Positions 45,168 through 56,400 of a DNA stretch of 64,000 bases are shown one piece after another. A program made the translations under genes and the position numbers. The stretch spans positions 806,001-870,000 of the forward strand of contig RBKR01000009.1 in NCBI GenBank assembly GCA_004835665.1, in the 5' to 3' direction. The notes under the pieces are model-generated. The model was not told the origin of the DNA and did not search any database. It saw nothing but the letters and a program-made list of their open reading frames with translations. Source of the stretch: Phoma sp. XZ068 (taxonomy: Eukaryota > Ascomycota > Dothideomycetes > Pleosporales > Didymellaceae). Position 1 is the stretch's first letter; each line of letters starts with the position of its first letter.

Positions 45168-47093
45168 TCACCACCCAAACTTCTCCACCGCCAGGCCAAC
45201 ATCTCTTCCTTGCCACATCTTCCTTGCACAAGTATTCCTCACGTCTCTAACCAAGCCCTCGGGCCCACTCACCACAACCCCAGTCTTCCCCTGCGCCTCA
45301 GCATCAACCCAGTCACCCACCACACGCCTCACGTCAGGCCGCCCCGCAAGCGCCGTGGGCGGCGGGATGAGCACATCCAGCCCCCAGTCTTGCAACTCCT
45401 TGAGCTTGTCCTCCGGTACCCAAAGGCGGTGAGAAGGAGAGTGTGTGATCCAAAGGAGTTTGACTTTCCTGTCCGACCTGGCGAGCGCGGTCTCAGAGTC
45501 GTTGGGAGAGGGTTGGAGTAACGAGTAGAGCAGCGGGTATGCGACTGCGATGCCTGAGCCGCCAGCGATGAGAATTGTTGTTGATGAGGAGCGAAGGAGG
45601 TCAAGTGCGTGCGAGGAGCCGTACGGCCCGTCTAGGTGGATACGGGTTTGCGTGTTGGTGCGTGCGTACTCCAGCAATTGCCTTGTGAAGCCAGTCTGGG
45701 CTTGTGCGCGGATGAGGAGGGCGAACCATGCATGCTCACCCTGGCCGTCTTGGGTGATGTGGTGGGTGTTTGGGGCGGCGGAGAAGATGGTGAAGGGGTG
45801 CGATTGGAGCGCGTGTTTCCGCGACAGCTCGGGTACGGAGATAAATATGTGTTCGTTGGGAGCCCAGCCGTGCTCCATGTTGTGGGATAGCAAGCGCCGG
45901 GCGGGTGAGCGTTTGCTGACGTCCCAGTTCGAGGATAGCACGACGGTTTCATCGTCTTCCATGACGGTGAGGGTAGCCGAGTGAGTGCTCGATTTGAGCC
46001 AGAGCCGATACACGAGCCGATCGATCAGAAAGATGGCAAGCGAGATGCCAACATAGGGACGAGAGGTGTAGTGGTGGAACCAGAGAAACACAAGACCGGC
46101 AACTTGTAAGACGATGTGCAGAGCTAGGAAAACTTCGTACCACCGCTGACGGAAGCTGCCCAAGGACGTGAAGTAGATCAGCTCGTACGCAATAAATGCC
46201 GCCAATCCAAGCAGAACCACTCGGTTGAACAGAAATTTCGCCAGTGTGAAACCCAGGTGCCGGAGCATACCATACCAGACCGCAACCATACCCAGGAAAT
46301 GCATGAACGCTTCTAAACACATCACCTCTCCCACGCGTCTGTGGAAGACGTTCAGACCTTCGTACGAGTGGCCGGTGAGAAAGGCGAGGGGTTGGTTCTT
46401 CGCAGCAAGAAGATACAGAAGCGGCAGATTCGAGATGAAGATAATACCGCAGCGATCTGCGAAGACGAACAGGTACAAGAACGACAGTGGCATGCGGTAT
46501 AGGTTGTAGAAGATGATCAAGACAATCCAAGCTAGCACGAGCAACGAGACGCTATTGGGAGGTAGCGTCTTATTGACAATAGGAATCGGAGGCGGCTGGT
46601 ACTGAAGCACCGCTTTAAGGGCATAACAAGGTGTCCAGATAGCATTCCGTCCCCGTCGTGGCCGTGTAGCCAACAGCGGTGTCCTTTCCGCAGCATCGTT
46701 ACTAGCCTTGTGCAGCTTCAGAGGCCTCGGTGGAGTCACGTTCCCCTCGATTGTGCTACTAGAGCTGCTCCACGTCTCCTCCTCTTCACTCCTCGCAACA
46801 ATGCTGTGCTTCCGCCTATAGGTTTGAACGAGCTTCTCGCCCCAGTGCCATGCCGTAAAGAGCAGCAGCACACCGAGTAACACCAAGTTATAGGTTTTCA
46901 AGAACCGGCGTCCAAACAGGATTGCCTCGACCAGCTTCCGGAACCGTGGGTCTTTTCCTGGGTCGTCGGGGTCTAGCAGCTTGCCTCCGCCCGCGGTGGG
47001 CGAGAGAGTCTCGGTATCCCAGGGCGTTGGCGTTGATGCGGTTGCTGTGAGCGCGAAACGTAGGATGTCCCGCATCCATGGTACATCGTCCAT
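45168..47093 (-). CDS. Ferric reductase-like transmembrane NADPH oxidoreductase
   Basis: A single exon of 641 aa. A first helix near 65-85 (YNLVLLGVLLLFTAWHWG) is followed by the ferric-reductase membrane core from about 170 to 340. The core carries paired histidines of the bis-haem site (GLNVFHRRVGEVMCLEAFMHFLG and HIVLQVAGLVFLWFHH). An FAD-binding beta-barrel with HPFTIFSA follows, then the NADPH domain (ILIAGGSGIAVAYPLL and VVVSGPEGLVRDVRN), and the usual short end at FGW. It moves electrons from cytosolic NADPH across the membrane to reduce Fe3+ or Cu2+ for uptake. Plasma membrane or vacuole is likely. It lacks an obvious cleaved signal peptide. Confidence 0.9.
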   Translation of the reverse strand: MDDVPWMRDILRFALTATASTPTPWDTETLSPTAGGGKLLDPDDPGKDPRFRKLVEAILFGRRFLKTYNLVLLGVLLLFTAWHWGEKLVQTYRRKHSIVARSEEEETWSSSSSTIEGNVTPPRPLKLHKASNDAAERTPLLATRPRRGRNAIWTPCYALKAVLQYQPPPIPIVNKTLPPNSVSLLVLAWIVLIIFYNLYRMPLSFLYLFVFADRCGIIFISNLPLLYLLAAKNQPLAFLTGHSYEGLNVFHRRVGEVMCLEAFMHFLGMVAVWYGMLRHLGFTLAKFLFNRVVLLGLAAFIAYELIYFTSLGSFRQRWYEVFLALHIVLQVAGLVFLWFHHYTSRPYVGISLAIFLIDRLVYRLWLKSSTHSATLTVMEDDETVVLSSNWDVSKRSPARRLLSHNMEHGWAPNEHIFISVPELSRKHALQSHPFTIFSAAPNTHHITQDGQGEHAWFALLIRAQAQTGFTRQLLEYARTNTQTRIHLDGPYGSSHALDLLRSSSTTILIAGGSGIAVAYPLLYSLLQPSPNDSETALARSDRKVKLLWITHSPSHRLWVPEDKLKELQDWGLDVLIPPPTALAGRPDVRRVVGDWVDAEAQGKTGVVVSGPEGLVRDVRNTCARKMWQGRDVGLAVEKFGW

Positions 47094-47328
47094 TGTGGAA
47101 ACTGCGAACGGCGTGCAGTGAGGTTCAAGAAGGGCTACATGGGCATGACGAGGTGAGAGGGTTCATGGACCATCGTCATCATGTGGTCGGCTCGCGTGGG
47201 AGCTAAGATAAGCCCTACGGCGGTCCTTATCGGCAGAGCTACCGAGGCTACTCACGGGGCATGACTAGTTATACATGCGGACAACGAACAGTCCTGTTCG
47301 CGCTGCTATTCAATCTTGCATGACTATT

Positions 47329-48308
47329 TTACTCGTTCTTCCACTCGGCCTTTGACTTTGCAGCGAATGCAGCCATGCCAATCTTCTGATCCTGGCTACC
47401 AAACAGGCCATGGAATACCCTCCTCTCATACTCGACGCCTTCGCGGATGCCCAGCTCCTGGCTCTTGTTGACAACTTCCTTGGCAGCCTTGACGGCGATC
47501 TGACTGAATCCTGCAATCTTCTCCGCTGTGGCAATGGCTCCATCTACAGCAGCCTCTGGTGTCTCAAAGACCTTCGCGACCAGTCCCCACTCTCCAGCCT
47601 GCTTGGCGGAGATGTTGTCGCCGGTCAGGATAGTCTCCATAGCTCGTGACTTCCCAATTGCCTTTGTCAGACGCTGCGAGCCACCTGCACCAGGAATGAC
47701 GCCTAGCCTGATCTCCGGCTGACCGAAGACTGCCTTGGGTCCTGCATATAGAATGTCTCCCATCATGGCAAGCTCGCAGCCTCCACCGAGCGCGTAGCCG
47801 TTGATTGCGGTGATGAGGGGCTTCTTCAGGAATGTGACGAGGTCCGACCATGTCTCGATGAAGTCATTTCCGTATGCGCTGCTGAAGGTGAGGTCCTTCA
47901 TCTCCTTGATGTCCGCACCCGCGGCGAAGGCCTTCTCGGAGCCGGTCAGGACAATTGCGCCGATGGACTTGTCGGCTTGGAAGTCACGCAGGGCTTGGTT
48001 GAGCTCGAGGATGAGGGGCGTGCATAGCGCATTGAGGGCTTTGGGGCGGTTGAGTTGAACTGCGACTGTCAGCGGCTTGTAGCTTGGAGTATTCAAAACT
48101 GCTAGGCGCATTCTCGAGTGACTTGGGCAGAATGGGATGAATGCATTGAACGATGAGGAAGCAACTCACTGAATCCAACACCAGGCTTGGGCGAAGAGAC
48201 AAGTAAATGCTCATAGCTCTTCTCTGTGGAGTATGCTCTCGCGAGTCTGGGGAGGCCAGTAGGCCTGAATTGAGAAGCAACTCTCGCTGTTGATCTGAAG
48301 GCTTGCAT
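47329..48308 (-). CDS. Enoyl-CoA hydratase, mitochondrial
   Basis: Two exons on the minus strand, 48308-48170 and 48065-47329, separated by a 104-nt intron, encode 291 aa. The N-terminus (MQAFRSTARVASQFRPTGLPR) is a mitochondrial presequence. The crotonase fold is intact: LNRPKALNAL; the oxyanion-hole stretch FAAGADIKEM; NGYALGGGCELAMMGD with the first catalytic Glu; and PEIRLGVIPGAGGSQRL with the second. It hydrates trans-2-enoyl-CoA in mitochondrial beta-oxidation and branched amino acid breakdown. The internal ATG at 48111 lies inside the intron, so a 260-aa model starting there would be wrong. A CCTCGG hexamer lies 108 bp upstream, in the promoter shared with Rer1. Confidence 0.94.
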
Positions 48309-48668
48309 GGCGAGCTAGATAGGATGGACCTGGGTTCTGGGTTCTCGAGGTGGTGGGAACTGAACTGGAATGTCCGCCCACATGGAAAGTTGGAGCTCCC
48401 GCATAGCTTCGGCAGCCTCGGTTATGTCATTGGCAATCGCTAAAGGCCGCCCTGGCCGGTTGCACCTGCCGCCAGATCGCGTTCGCGTTAGCGCTTGCCG
48501 TCCGGATTGTTGGGTTTCTCAGCCTCGCGGAACACGCAACTTAACTTTCCTGACAGGTCGCCTCAACACCGTTTGTCCCAACACTCAATCCTGCACTCTG
48601 CAACCGCACTCCTCGACACACCCACGACTGTCGAACCTCATAAGTCGCTCCAGCAGACCGCCGCCACC
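48309..48668. promoter_or_regulatory. Bidirectional upstream region of enoyl-CoA hydratase and Rer1
   Basis: Only 360 bp separate the two divergent start codons. It holds one CCTCGG hexamer (48416-48421) and a CA/CT-rich 5' UTR on the Rer1 side. Regulation is inferred from position. Confidence 0.5.
48416..48421 (+). promoter_or_regulatory. CCTCGG hexamer upstream of enoyl-CoA hydratase
   Basis: Exact CCTCGG 108 bp upstream of ATG 48308 of the minus-strand hydratase gene. The same word occurs twice before ETF-QO. It is the known FarA/FarB (CTF1) core; binding here is inferred. Confidence 0.38.
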
Positions 48669-49383
48669 ATGGACTCCCCCGAGCCTGATACCCCTTTCGC
48701 CGCCGTCACAGCGCAGACAACCAAATATGGCAGGGTACGTTGAAGCCTGGCGCATTCTGTCGCTCTCGCGCATGTCCATATTCTGGGCGCGCCGACTTGC
48801 TTGAACCACAAGGAACTAACGCGACGCAGATGTTCCAAGCTTATCTCGACAAATCCACACCTTACAACACCTACCGCTGGGTCGGCACAGGTGTGCTTTT
48901 CCTCCTATTTGGCCTGCGCATATTCGTCGCCCAAGGCTGGTACATCGTCGCCTACTCGCTCGGCATCTATCTGCTGAACCTGTTCCTGGCCTTCCTCTCG
49001 CCCAAGTTCGACCCCGCGCTAGAGCAAGATGAGGGTATGGAGGATGGAAATGCCAGTGGCCTCCCCACCAAGGAGGACCAGGAGTTCAGGCCTTTTGTGC
49101 GCCGCCTTCCAGAGTTCAAGTTCTGGTACTCGACTACCAAGGCCATCGCTATCGGCTTCTTCTGCAGTTGGTTCGAGATCTTCAACCTGCCCGTCTTCTG
49201 GCCCGTCCTCGTGGTGTACTGGCTGATCCTCTTCGGCCTGACCAGTAAGTTTGAGCATCCCTTTGCATTCGTAGAAATGACCGCTGACATGTAGCAGTGC
49301 GCCGACAAATCCAGCACATGATCAAGTACCGCTACGTCCCCTTCACCGTGGGCAAGACACGCTACCCCGGCGCCTCGAGCTAG
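48669..49383 (+). CDS. RER1: Rer1, Golgi-to-ER retrieval receptor
   Basis: Exons 48669-48734, 48830-49244 and 49298-49383 encode 188 aa, the usual Rer1 length. The start has a strong context (CCACCATG). Four membrane helices form two hairpins: YRWVGTGVLFLLFGLRIFVA with YIVAYSLGIYLLNLFLAFLS, then KAIAIGFFCSWFEIFN with VFWPVLVVYWLILFGLT. Family blocks are SPKFDP, RRLPEFKFWYSTTKA and the end RRQIQHMIKYRYVPFTVGK. The protein cycles between Golgi and ER and returns escaped membrane proteins through COPI vesicles. It is divergent from the hydratase gene. Confidence 0.96.
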
Positions 49384-50253
49384 ATGCACTTGCGCCACTC
49401 GATCCCCATCACCGCTGCGTGCGGACGAACAAATTGCTTTTAGCGCGAGCATCATTGTAAACGATAGACTATATGCTTCTATTCTGCGACAGCATGTTGC
49501 ACTAGGGAAGGTTTTTACGCTTGGATGCTGCACGATATGTATGCGTAGGTTATGTCAAAACACCTATATCTTTAATTCTGGGGATGGCAAGGATCGAATT
49601 CACGTCTTCACGAGCCCATATATGTATCAGTAACGTGCAGAAACCTGGTCTTGAACAACTGATGGACAACAGATATTCGATCCACGACAAAACCGTTAAG
49701 GGTCGAACATTCGCAAGCAATCTGACTACGCGCACAAGCGATGATTTCGACTCCATGCACCAAACTCCTCAAACATGATAGTCCAGCTCTTTTCTCCAGC
49801 GCATCCCAACGTCGACTTATATCTTGATAAGTGCATCCGAAGCACCCCGTTTCGGGCAATAGCGTTGTGGTACAGCTCCGTGGAAGAAATGGAAACACTT
49901 GACGATTCACCGCATTCCGGCACACATCAGTCCATGTTTGGAGTTTACTCTCTACCAGCAACTCCAGCTGCCTTTGTGCAGCTCACAGTCAACATATAAA
50001 ACTTCGGTGGCGACCGGAGAGCCTCCCGAAGGCCAGCTTGTTTGTTACCGAATGCGGGGTTTAGTCTACACTAGGCAATCCGATCCCAAGAAGCACCAAG
50101 AGCAAAGCGTGTGCCGCGTCTAACATCAAGACATCAGTCCATGCCATGTCTTGATAGGTGTCACAGTCATACTTTATAGAATACAGCAGTGATATAAGCT
50201 GTCGTGCCGCTGGACTCCTCTGGTCTCCAACAACCACAATTTAGTGCAACAAC
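49384..50253. other. Intergenic, 0.87 kb
   Basis: No supported gene; small frames only. Confidence 0.5.
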
Positions 50254-51513
50254 ATGAGTCTTTCTTTCGATATGATTAGCACGGCCTACGCGTGGGGTCT
50301 TTTACTCTTTGGAGCGGCAACACTCACATTGCTCACGAGTACCGCTGGGAAGTACTTCAAGGTAATCGAGTAGACCGGCTTGAGTTTTGCAACAGCCACT
50401 GATCATCCTACTATCAGAAAGCACCACAGCCCTTACGTGATGCCAAACGAGAAGACTCAGAAGTCTCAGACGAAACTCCAGAAGATGCCTACTATAACAT
50501 CACACCCCTCGAGGACTTCGATGTCGACGCTGAGGAGCCAATTCAAGCCCGTCCGTTCAAACCCAAGTTCCATATGACGATGGGTATGTCTGAGCGTTCA
50601 GTAGTATCAAACCCCTAATCTGATGCGTGAGCTAGCTATTGAAAACACCACCCTCTCCGACCTTGTAGCTATGGACAAGACTTACCACGAACGCATCCAA
50701 CTCCGCCGCAAGTTGCTTCAAGACGAACATGACGAAGTCCTCGGCAACAACTCCAAAGCGGACCCCGCAGTCTTCGAGATGTACAAGTGGCTCACCCAGA
50801 CTTACCTGCCGAGACGCTTCCCCACGATGTTCACTCCTACACCCACCGGCCTGCTCAACAAGACCACCAACGAGACCTTGCCCCTTGCCCCCAGCTCCGC
50901 CGCCAACGCCCTCGAGCTCATGGGTTCGCACATCGACGATGAATTCCTCTTCCTCTTACCCTCTGACAACCCCGCTGACGAGGGCAAATACCGGCTCGAA
51001 GCATTCATAACCTGCTTCCCATCCGGCTTCAACACAAGAAGCAAGCTCGGTCTCCTGATCGCAGACATCCACGGCCCCGTACCGCACTACAAGCAGAAGC
51101 TCGAGCGCTCCATGGACAAGTTCTTCGCCGTGCTTCCTGTGGGCCGCATCGTGAAGCGCTGGAACTGGACGATGAATACGGCCGGAGACCTGTTCTGCGT
51201 CAAAGGAACCCACGCTACTGCTGATGAGGTCGTGAATGATAATCCCGACGTCAATTTAAGAACGACCTTCTTGAGGTGTGAGCGCCAGACTTTGCATCGC
51301 TTGCCCGAGACTAGGGCGATCGTGTTTGCGTTCAAGACCTATCAGTATCCGCTTCAGGAACTCAGGGATGATGGGAGCGGGGAGGTGTTGTCGGAGGCTA
51401 TCGATGGGATGGGGACGGGTAGCGCGCCGGAGATGACGGTGTACAAGAGGCAGGTTGTCTGGGGCGAGAAGGTGAAGAGGTTCTTGCGTGGGGAGATTGA
51501 GATTGACGCCTGA
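50254..51513 (+). CDS. DUF3445 (haem-dependent oxidative N-demethylase-like) family protein
   Basis: Exons 50254-50361, 50418-50583 and 50636-51513 give 383 aa. An N-terminal anchor (WGLLLFGAATLTLLTS) is encoded by exon 1. Family blocks follow: KFHMTMAIENTTLSDLVAMD across intron 2, KTYHERIQLRRKLL, the long helical part with YLPRRFPTMF, FITCFPSGFNTRSKLG, IHGPVPHYKQKLERSMDKFF, RWNWTMNT and LRCERQTLHRLPETRAIVFA. Some fungal and bacterial members are haem-dependent oxidative demethylases; the substrate here is unknown. The membrane anchor suggests an ER-facing enzyme. Confidence 0.85.
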
Positions 51514-51650
51514 GCTGCAGTTATCAACTGAGAGGAGTGAGTGGTGATGGAAGGGGTTACGTTGCATCTTTTCACGTTCGTTTCCTTGGTTTTGTGCCAT
51601 ATACCCGAGGCCTTCGAATTGTTTGCCTCAAATGCTATTGTTTTGTTACA

Positions 51651-52771
51651 TTAGTCTACGTCCGGGACAGGGACGCCGTTGATTATGGTCATGCCGTGCT
51701 CTCGCCCAAGAGACCTCATCGCCTTCGCGGCCTCTTCGTGGCGCAGCTTCTTCGTCTCTTCGTCCGTGACAAGCACAAAGTCGTACGTGAGCAACTTCGT
51801 GCCCTCTTTCACATCGTACTCCTTAGCCTGCGCGGGCGTCACCGTGCCTAGTCCCACAATGAGCGACTCTTTGACTCCAAACACCGCGTCAGACGTCTCG
51901 TAGTCAGAGCCGCGGATATAGAGTGCCCTGCAGCCATGCATTAGCCAACAGTCTTGTATCATGCACAATGAGGCAAGGAGTATATACTCACGTAACCAAA
52001 TGATCAAACCCCTCCTTCTCAAACATGAAATGCATATGACTCGGCCTCCAACAGTGTCTCCCCAGTTTAGCCAGCAGCTTCCCCACCGGCCCATCATGAG
52101 GAATCGGGTACGGCACAGGTACAATGGCCTTGAACCAGAACACGCCCTCTTTATCGCTGTGGATCACGGCTCGCCCATCTGCCTTTGTTCCCCGGTTGTC
52201 GTACTGCACGTCGTACTTGCCGTGGCTGTCTGTTTCCCAGATGTCCACCTTGACGCCTTCAACGGGCTTGCCAGATGTAGACTTGACTGTGCAAAGCACA
52301 AGCAGCGGGTCGCCCTCGGGATCGGCGGAGATGGAGAACCCGTTCTGGTCGGCTGGAGCATCATGGGTGTGGAAGGGACCGAGGACTGTGCCTTCTGTCG
52401 AGTGTGAGGGCTTGGGGTGGTCGATGGAGTCGACGAGGAGCGAAAGGCCGACTATATCGGAGAGCAGTATGAACTCCTACGCAGCGTTAGTGTTTGGAGA
52501 GCGAGAGACATGAGGGTATATGTACCTGCCGCACGTCGGTGCATATCTGCCCAACCTGAGTGAGGAACTGGATCCCTGCCATCCATTCGTCAAAGCTGAG
52601 GCGGGTCTCGCGCGCAAAGTCGTGGAGGTGCGAGACGAGGCGCTCCATAATGTACTTGAGTCTTGGATCGCCGCATTGTGAATTGATGCGGACGACATTC
52701 TCCGTGATATTGTCGATAGTTAGATCCTTCAAAACGGGCACCGACTGATCTCCACGACCGGTAGAAGACAT
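51651..52771 (-). CDS. Intradiol ring-cleavage dioxygenase (catechol/hydroxyquinol type)
   Basis: Three exons on the minus strand, 52771-52526, 52476-51992 and 51927-51651, encode 335 aa. The N-terminal helical linker domain (VRINSQCGDPRLKYIMERLVSHLHDFARET) is present. The catalytic beta-sandwich carries the Fe3+ ligands expected of the family: a tyrosine in YDVQYDNRG, another in VPYPIPHDGPVG, and histidines in RPSHMHFMF. The enzyme opens catechol or hydroxyquinol between the two hydroxyls, feeding the 3-oxoadipate pathway. The soluble form without a signal peptide suggests cytosolic action on aromatic monomers. A 63-codon open frame ends one base before this start codon (see findings). Confidence 0.93.
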
Positions 52772-53452
52772 GTTAAACTTCAGCCCGCTGTTGTTCCTGT
52801 GTTTCTTGTTGTTCTTGTTGTTGCAGTGGCCGACGTTCGTCCGACCACAGTTGCCTAGATGAAGCAGACGAAGCGTGAGACCAAATGTTATGATTGCGGA
52901 AGCCGATAGCCTGCAGAATCCCGACGATCAAGTCTATCAAGAGCTGTACGATGCCTTGGATCATGGTTGGAGCTAGGGATAATAGTTTTAACGGCGTTGG
53001 TGATTAGCAAGGAACGTAGACAGGGACAAGGCCAGACGGAAATGCCCCGCACTTTGTATGAACGCGCGAGTTCTGATTCAGGCGTTCAGTCTGATGATCA
53101 TATCGGACGCCTCATAGGCTGCAATTATGTTCAATAATGCATCCTCATGCCCCACTTGACGTATTGAGAGATGGATGCGGGGGGAACTTCCCCGTACCGC
53201 TAACGCTAGCGCGGCTTACAAAGAGCTTACACTTTGTACGATGCTCCCAGCGAGTACGGAGTCGATACACGATCCTCTTTTGCGCCCTTCATTCGAAAGC
53301 TGAAAGACTCCCTGGTCAATAGCGATCAGCTTGACATACAGTGTTGCTTGAGCCGCCACAAGCTATTACAAAACTCAGACTTAAGGACATGCAAACATGA
53401 GTATGGACTGGATGTGCCTGGTTTGACTTGTTTGACCTGTTCCGAGCCATAT
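52772..53452. other. Intergenic, with a 63-codon upstream ORF
   Basis: On the minus strand, 52964-52773 is an open frame (MIQGIVQLLIDLIVGILQAI start, Gln/Glu-rich end) that stops with TAA one base before the dioxygenase ATG, in another frame. It is more likely an upstream ORF of that mRNA than a separate gene. The rest shows nothing. Confidence 0.45.
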
Positions 53453-56400
53453 TTAGCTTGTGACCTCGACCCATTGCCCATAAAGCATTGTACGCTTGAC
53501 TAAAGTATGACCCATTTCCATGCAAGTGGCTCCCACGCTTCTGCAGTCCTCGCATACGTCCCAGTCTCCACCATTGCAGAGACCGCAATGGTAATGACAC
53601 ACACTTCTTATAATCTTTGATGTGCAGACATCACATATCAGATTCGATGGGTCAAGGCTACCCTCTGATAATGCTATCTCCTCAGTGTCAGTCTCTTCAC
53701 CATATGCGGAAAGAAGCTGCGATGCTGCGAGATGTCCTTTCTTTGCAGCTATCCAGAAAGGTCTCCGTCCAAAATTGTCGGCCGTTCGAGGATCAATCTT
53801 GTGCTCACGAATGAGCAACTCCACAGTGGCAGCGTCACCACCGGCTGCCGCCCACCAAAGTAGCGTCCGTCCATATTGATCTTCCGATTGTGAGAAACTG
53901 CCGCTCGATGTGAGGAGCTGAAGGGACTCTCTGTGACCTCTATACGCAGCCGCGTGCATGGCATTGCCATAATGACCGGCCTGCGCGTTAACATCGACGT
54001 TGTGATCTAGCAGGACCTTGACTATATGCTTGTGTCCTGCAGCTGAAGCTGCCTGTAGCGCGGTACCATAATAACCACATTGCGCTTCAACGTTGGCGTT
54101 ATGGTCGAGCAGCATCTTGGCTATCTGCTCATGGCCTAGAGTTGAAGCTGCGTATAGTGCGTTGCCATGTTGACCGCCTTGCACGTTAACATCGGCGTTG
54201 TGGTCTAGTAGGACCTTGACTATATGCTTGTGTCCTGCAGCTGAAGCTGCCTGTAGCGCGGTACCATAATAACCACATTGCGCTTCAACGTTGGCGTTAT
54301 GGTCGAGCAGCATCTTGGCTATCTGCTCATGGCCTAGAGTTGAAGCTGCGTATAGTGCGTTGCCATGTTGACCGCCTTGCACGTTAACATCGGCGTTGTG
54401 GTCTAGTAGGACCTTGACTATATGCTTGTGTCCTGCAGCTGAAGCTGCCTGTAGCGCGGTACCATAATAACCACATTGCGCTTCAACGTTGGCGTTATGG
54501 TCGAGCAGCATCTTGGCTATCTGCTCATGGCCTAGAGTTGAAGCTGCATGCAATGCATTGCCGTGGTATATGACATGCGACTCGGTCTCGGCACCCTTGT
54601 CAAGCAGTAACTTGGACATCCCAATATGTCCGTTAATTGCTGCCAATACCAAGGGATAGTTGCCCCAGGCGTCACTGACATTGATTGTTTTTATAACCGG
54701 CTCCTTTGAGTTAGATAAAAACCTTTCCGCTATGCTAGCGAGCCCAAAACGTGCTAGGAGGTGCACAGGTGTAATGGTCATGGAGTAATGCGCGCGGAAC
54801 TTTTTGGCATTGAAGCGTGGAAACCCTCGGACTTGTGCACCACACAAAAACGAACCGCTGTAGATGAGTTTGCATACGAGATCAGTAACCTCAGCCTCGA
54901 CTGCTCTTGCATGATCTCCCCAGTGGTTAGTGGCGTAGCCGAGAAACGGGTGTTTTTGGAGCCTCTCCTCACACTCTTCGTCACCGGAGCAGCTAGTTCT
55001 TTTGAAATCACTGAAGCACAGGTACGTAATGCATGTGCTTGCAATCTGTACTTGACCGTCCGGTGTCCATGTATCTCGAGTTCGCTCGAAATATTCTTGT
55101 GTGGTGTAGTGTACAAGACGGATAATACCGCTTTGCGCGTCGACAATGACGAGACCCGCGCACACAGATATGATGTCTTCGCTATCAGGTATATTTTCCG
55201 GGTCGATTTTCGTCTCGTCGGGCTCCACTGCTAGGGCGTGGCATATCTCAACTGTGGTAAGTGGTCTTCTTGCGAATGTGACCCACGTTAGGACCTTTCT
55301 AGCCATCTCTCGGTCGCCGTCTAGCTGACCTTCAATTCGTTGAAGCGCGTCTTTGTATGCAACGTCAAGCGCGCTTGCTCCCTTGAAAAGGTTCGCGAGA
55401 CGTGTCTTTACATCCTTTGTTGTTCGCTTGTCTAGCAGCGAGTCTACGTACAGACGGGCAAGAAGAAACCTGGGAAACCGTCAGCGCACATCGCTAATTG
55501 AGTTCAGCGAGAAACTCACATGCCATCCACTGCTTCTACTATCCTTTGTTGCACCATCTCTTGCAGCGAAACGCTACGCTGAATGCATGTAGGCAGTCGG
55601 TATACCTGGCCGGCCACGAAACATTCGATGTCTTCTTTGCTAGCCTGCACCTCGAGCCTCAGCGCTCCTTGAAAGGCATCTTCGATGTCTGGTATAAAAC
55701 GTGCTGTGACAATAAAACGGACGTCCGATTCTGCCTGAAGATCTCGGAGTTTTGCCAGAAGTTGGCGGCGAGTAGCGTTCTGACACTCGTCTAGTGCATC
55801 GATTACAATGTGAACAAAAGGATAGTGTGTAAGTACGTCTCGAATCGCACTATAAATATCGTCGAGTGATGGCCTGGTTCCCCAGTTGGCATGCTTTTGA
55901 TGCATCCGCTTTATGGGCTCCAGCGCGGATAGACGACCCTGAACGAGCTGTTTAAGGATCGCTGCCAGCAGGCTTGAGATGTCTTGCTCCTCCTGAGCTT
56001 TGTAGTTGCAGTATACGTAAACGACTCCATGTGAGCCGTTCCGCGCTGTGTTCAACAAGTGATCAATCGCAATAGCTGCTACCATGGTCTTACCGGCCCC
56101 TGGAATGCCTGGGCAAAACAGGGTGGACTTAGGCTCATTGAGCCCTCGTGCTACTTCAGGTGCGTCCAGAAACCATTGGCCAGTTCCTTCCTGTCTGCGC
56201 CTTATGATGTCTGATTGCTGAGCTGGGTAGTCTGAAGCCGAAATCCAATCTAGAAGCCTGCGATGGTATGCCAACTCTTGTTCTTTTTGAATCATGTCCA
56301 CCCCATATTGGATTTCGGGTACTTTTGTCCGAAGAAACTTGGTGTCGTCTTTAATAGCTTGTGAAAGTTTGCTACTACGTGTAAGCATCGCTGCTACGTA

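Noticed and set aside
47329..48111. Enoyl-CoA hydratase starting at ATG 48111 (260 aa)
   Set aside because: That ATG and the residues after it lie within a GT-AG intron; splicing 48170 to 48065 restores the GVGFIAVQLNRP core and adds the mitochondrial presequence.
49561..49640. Possible tRNA-like stretch (gatcgaattcacg)
   Set aside because: No matching acceptor stem or D-arm could be paired around it.
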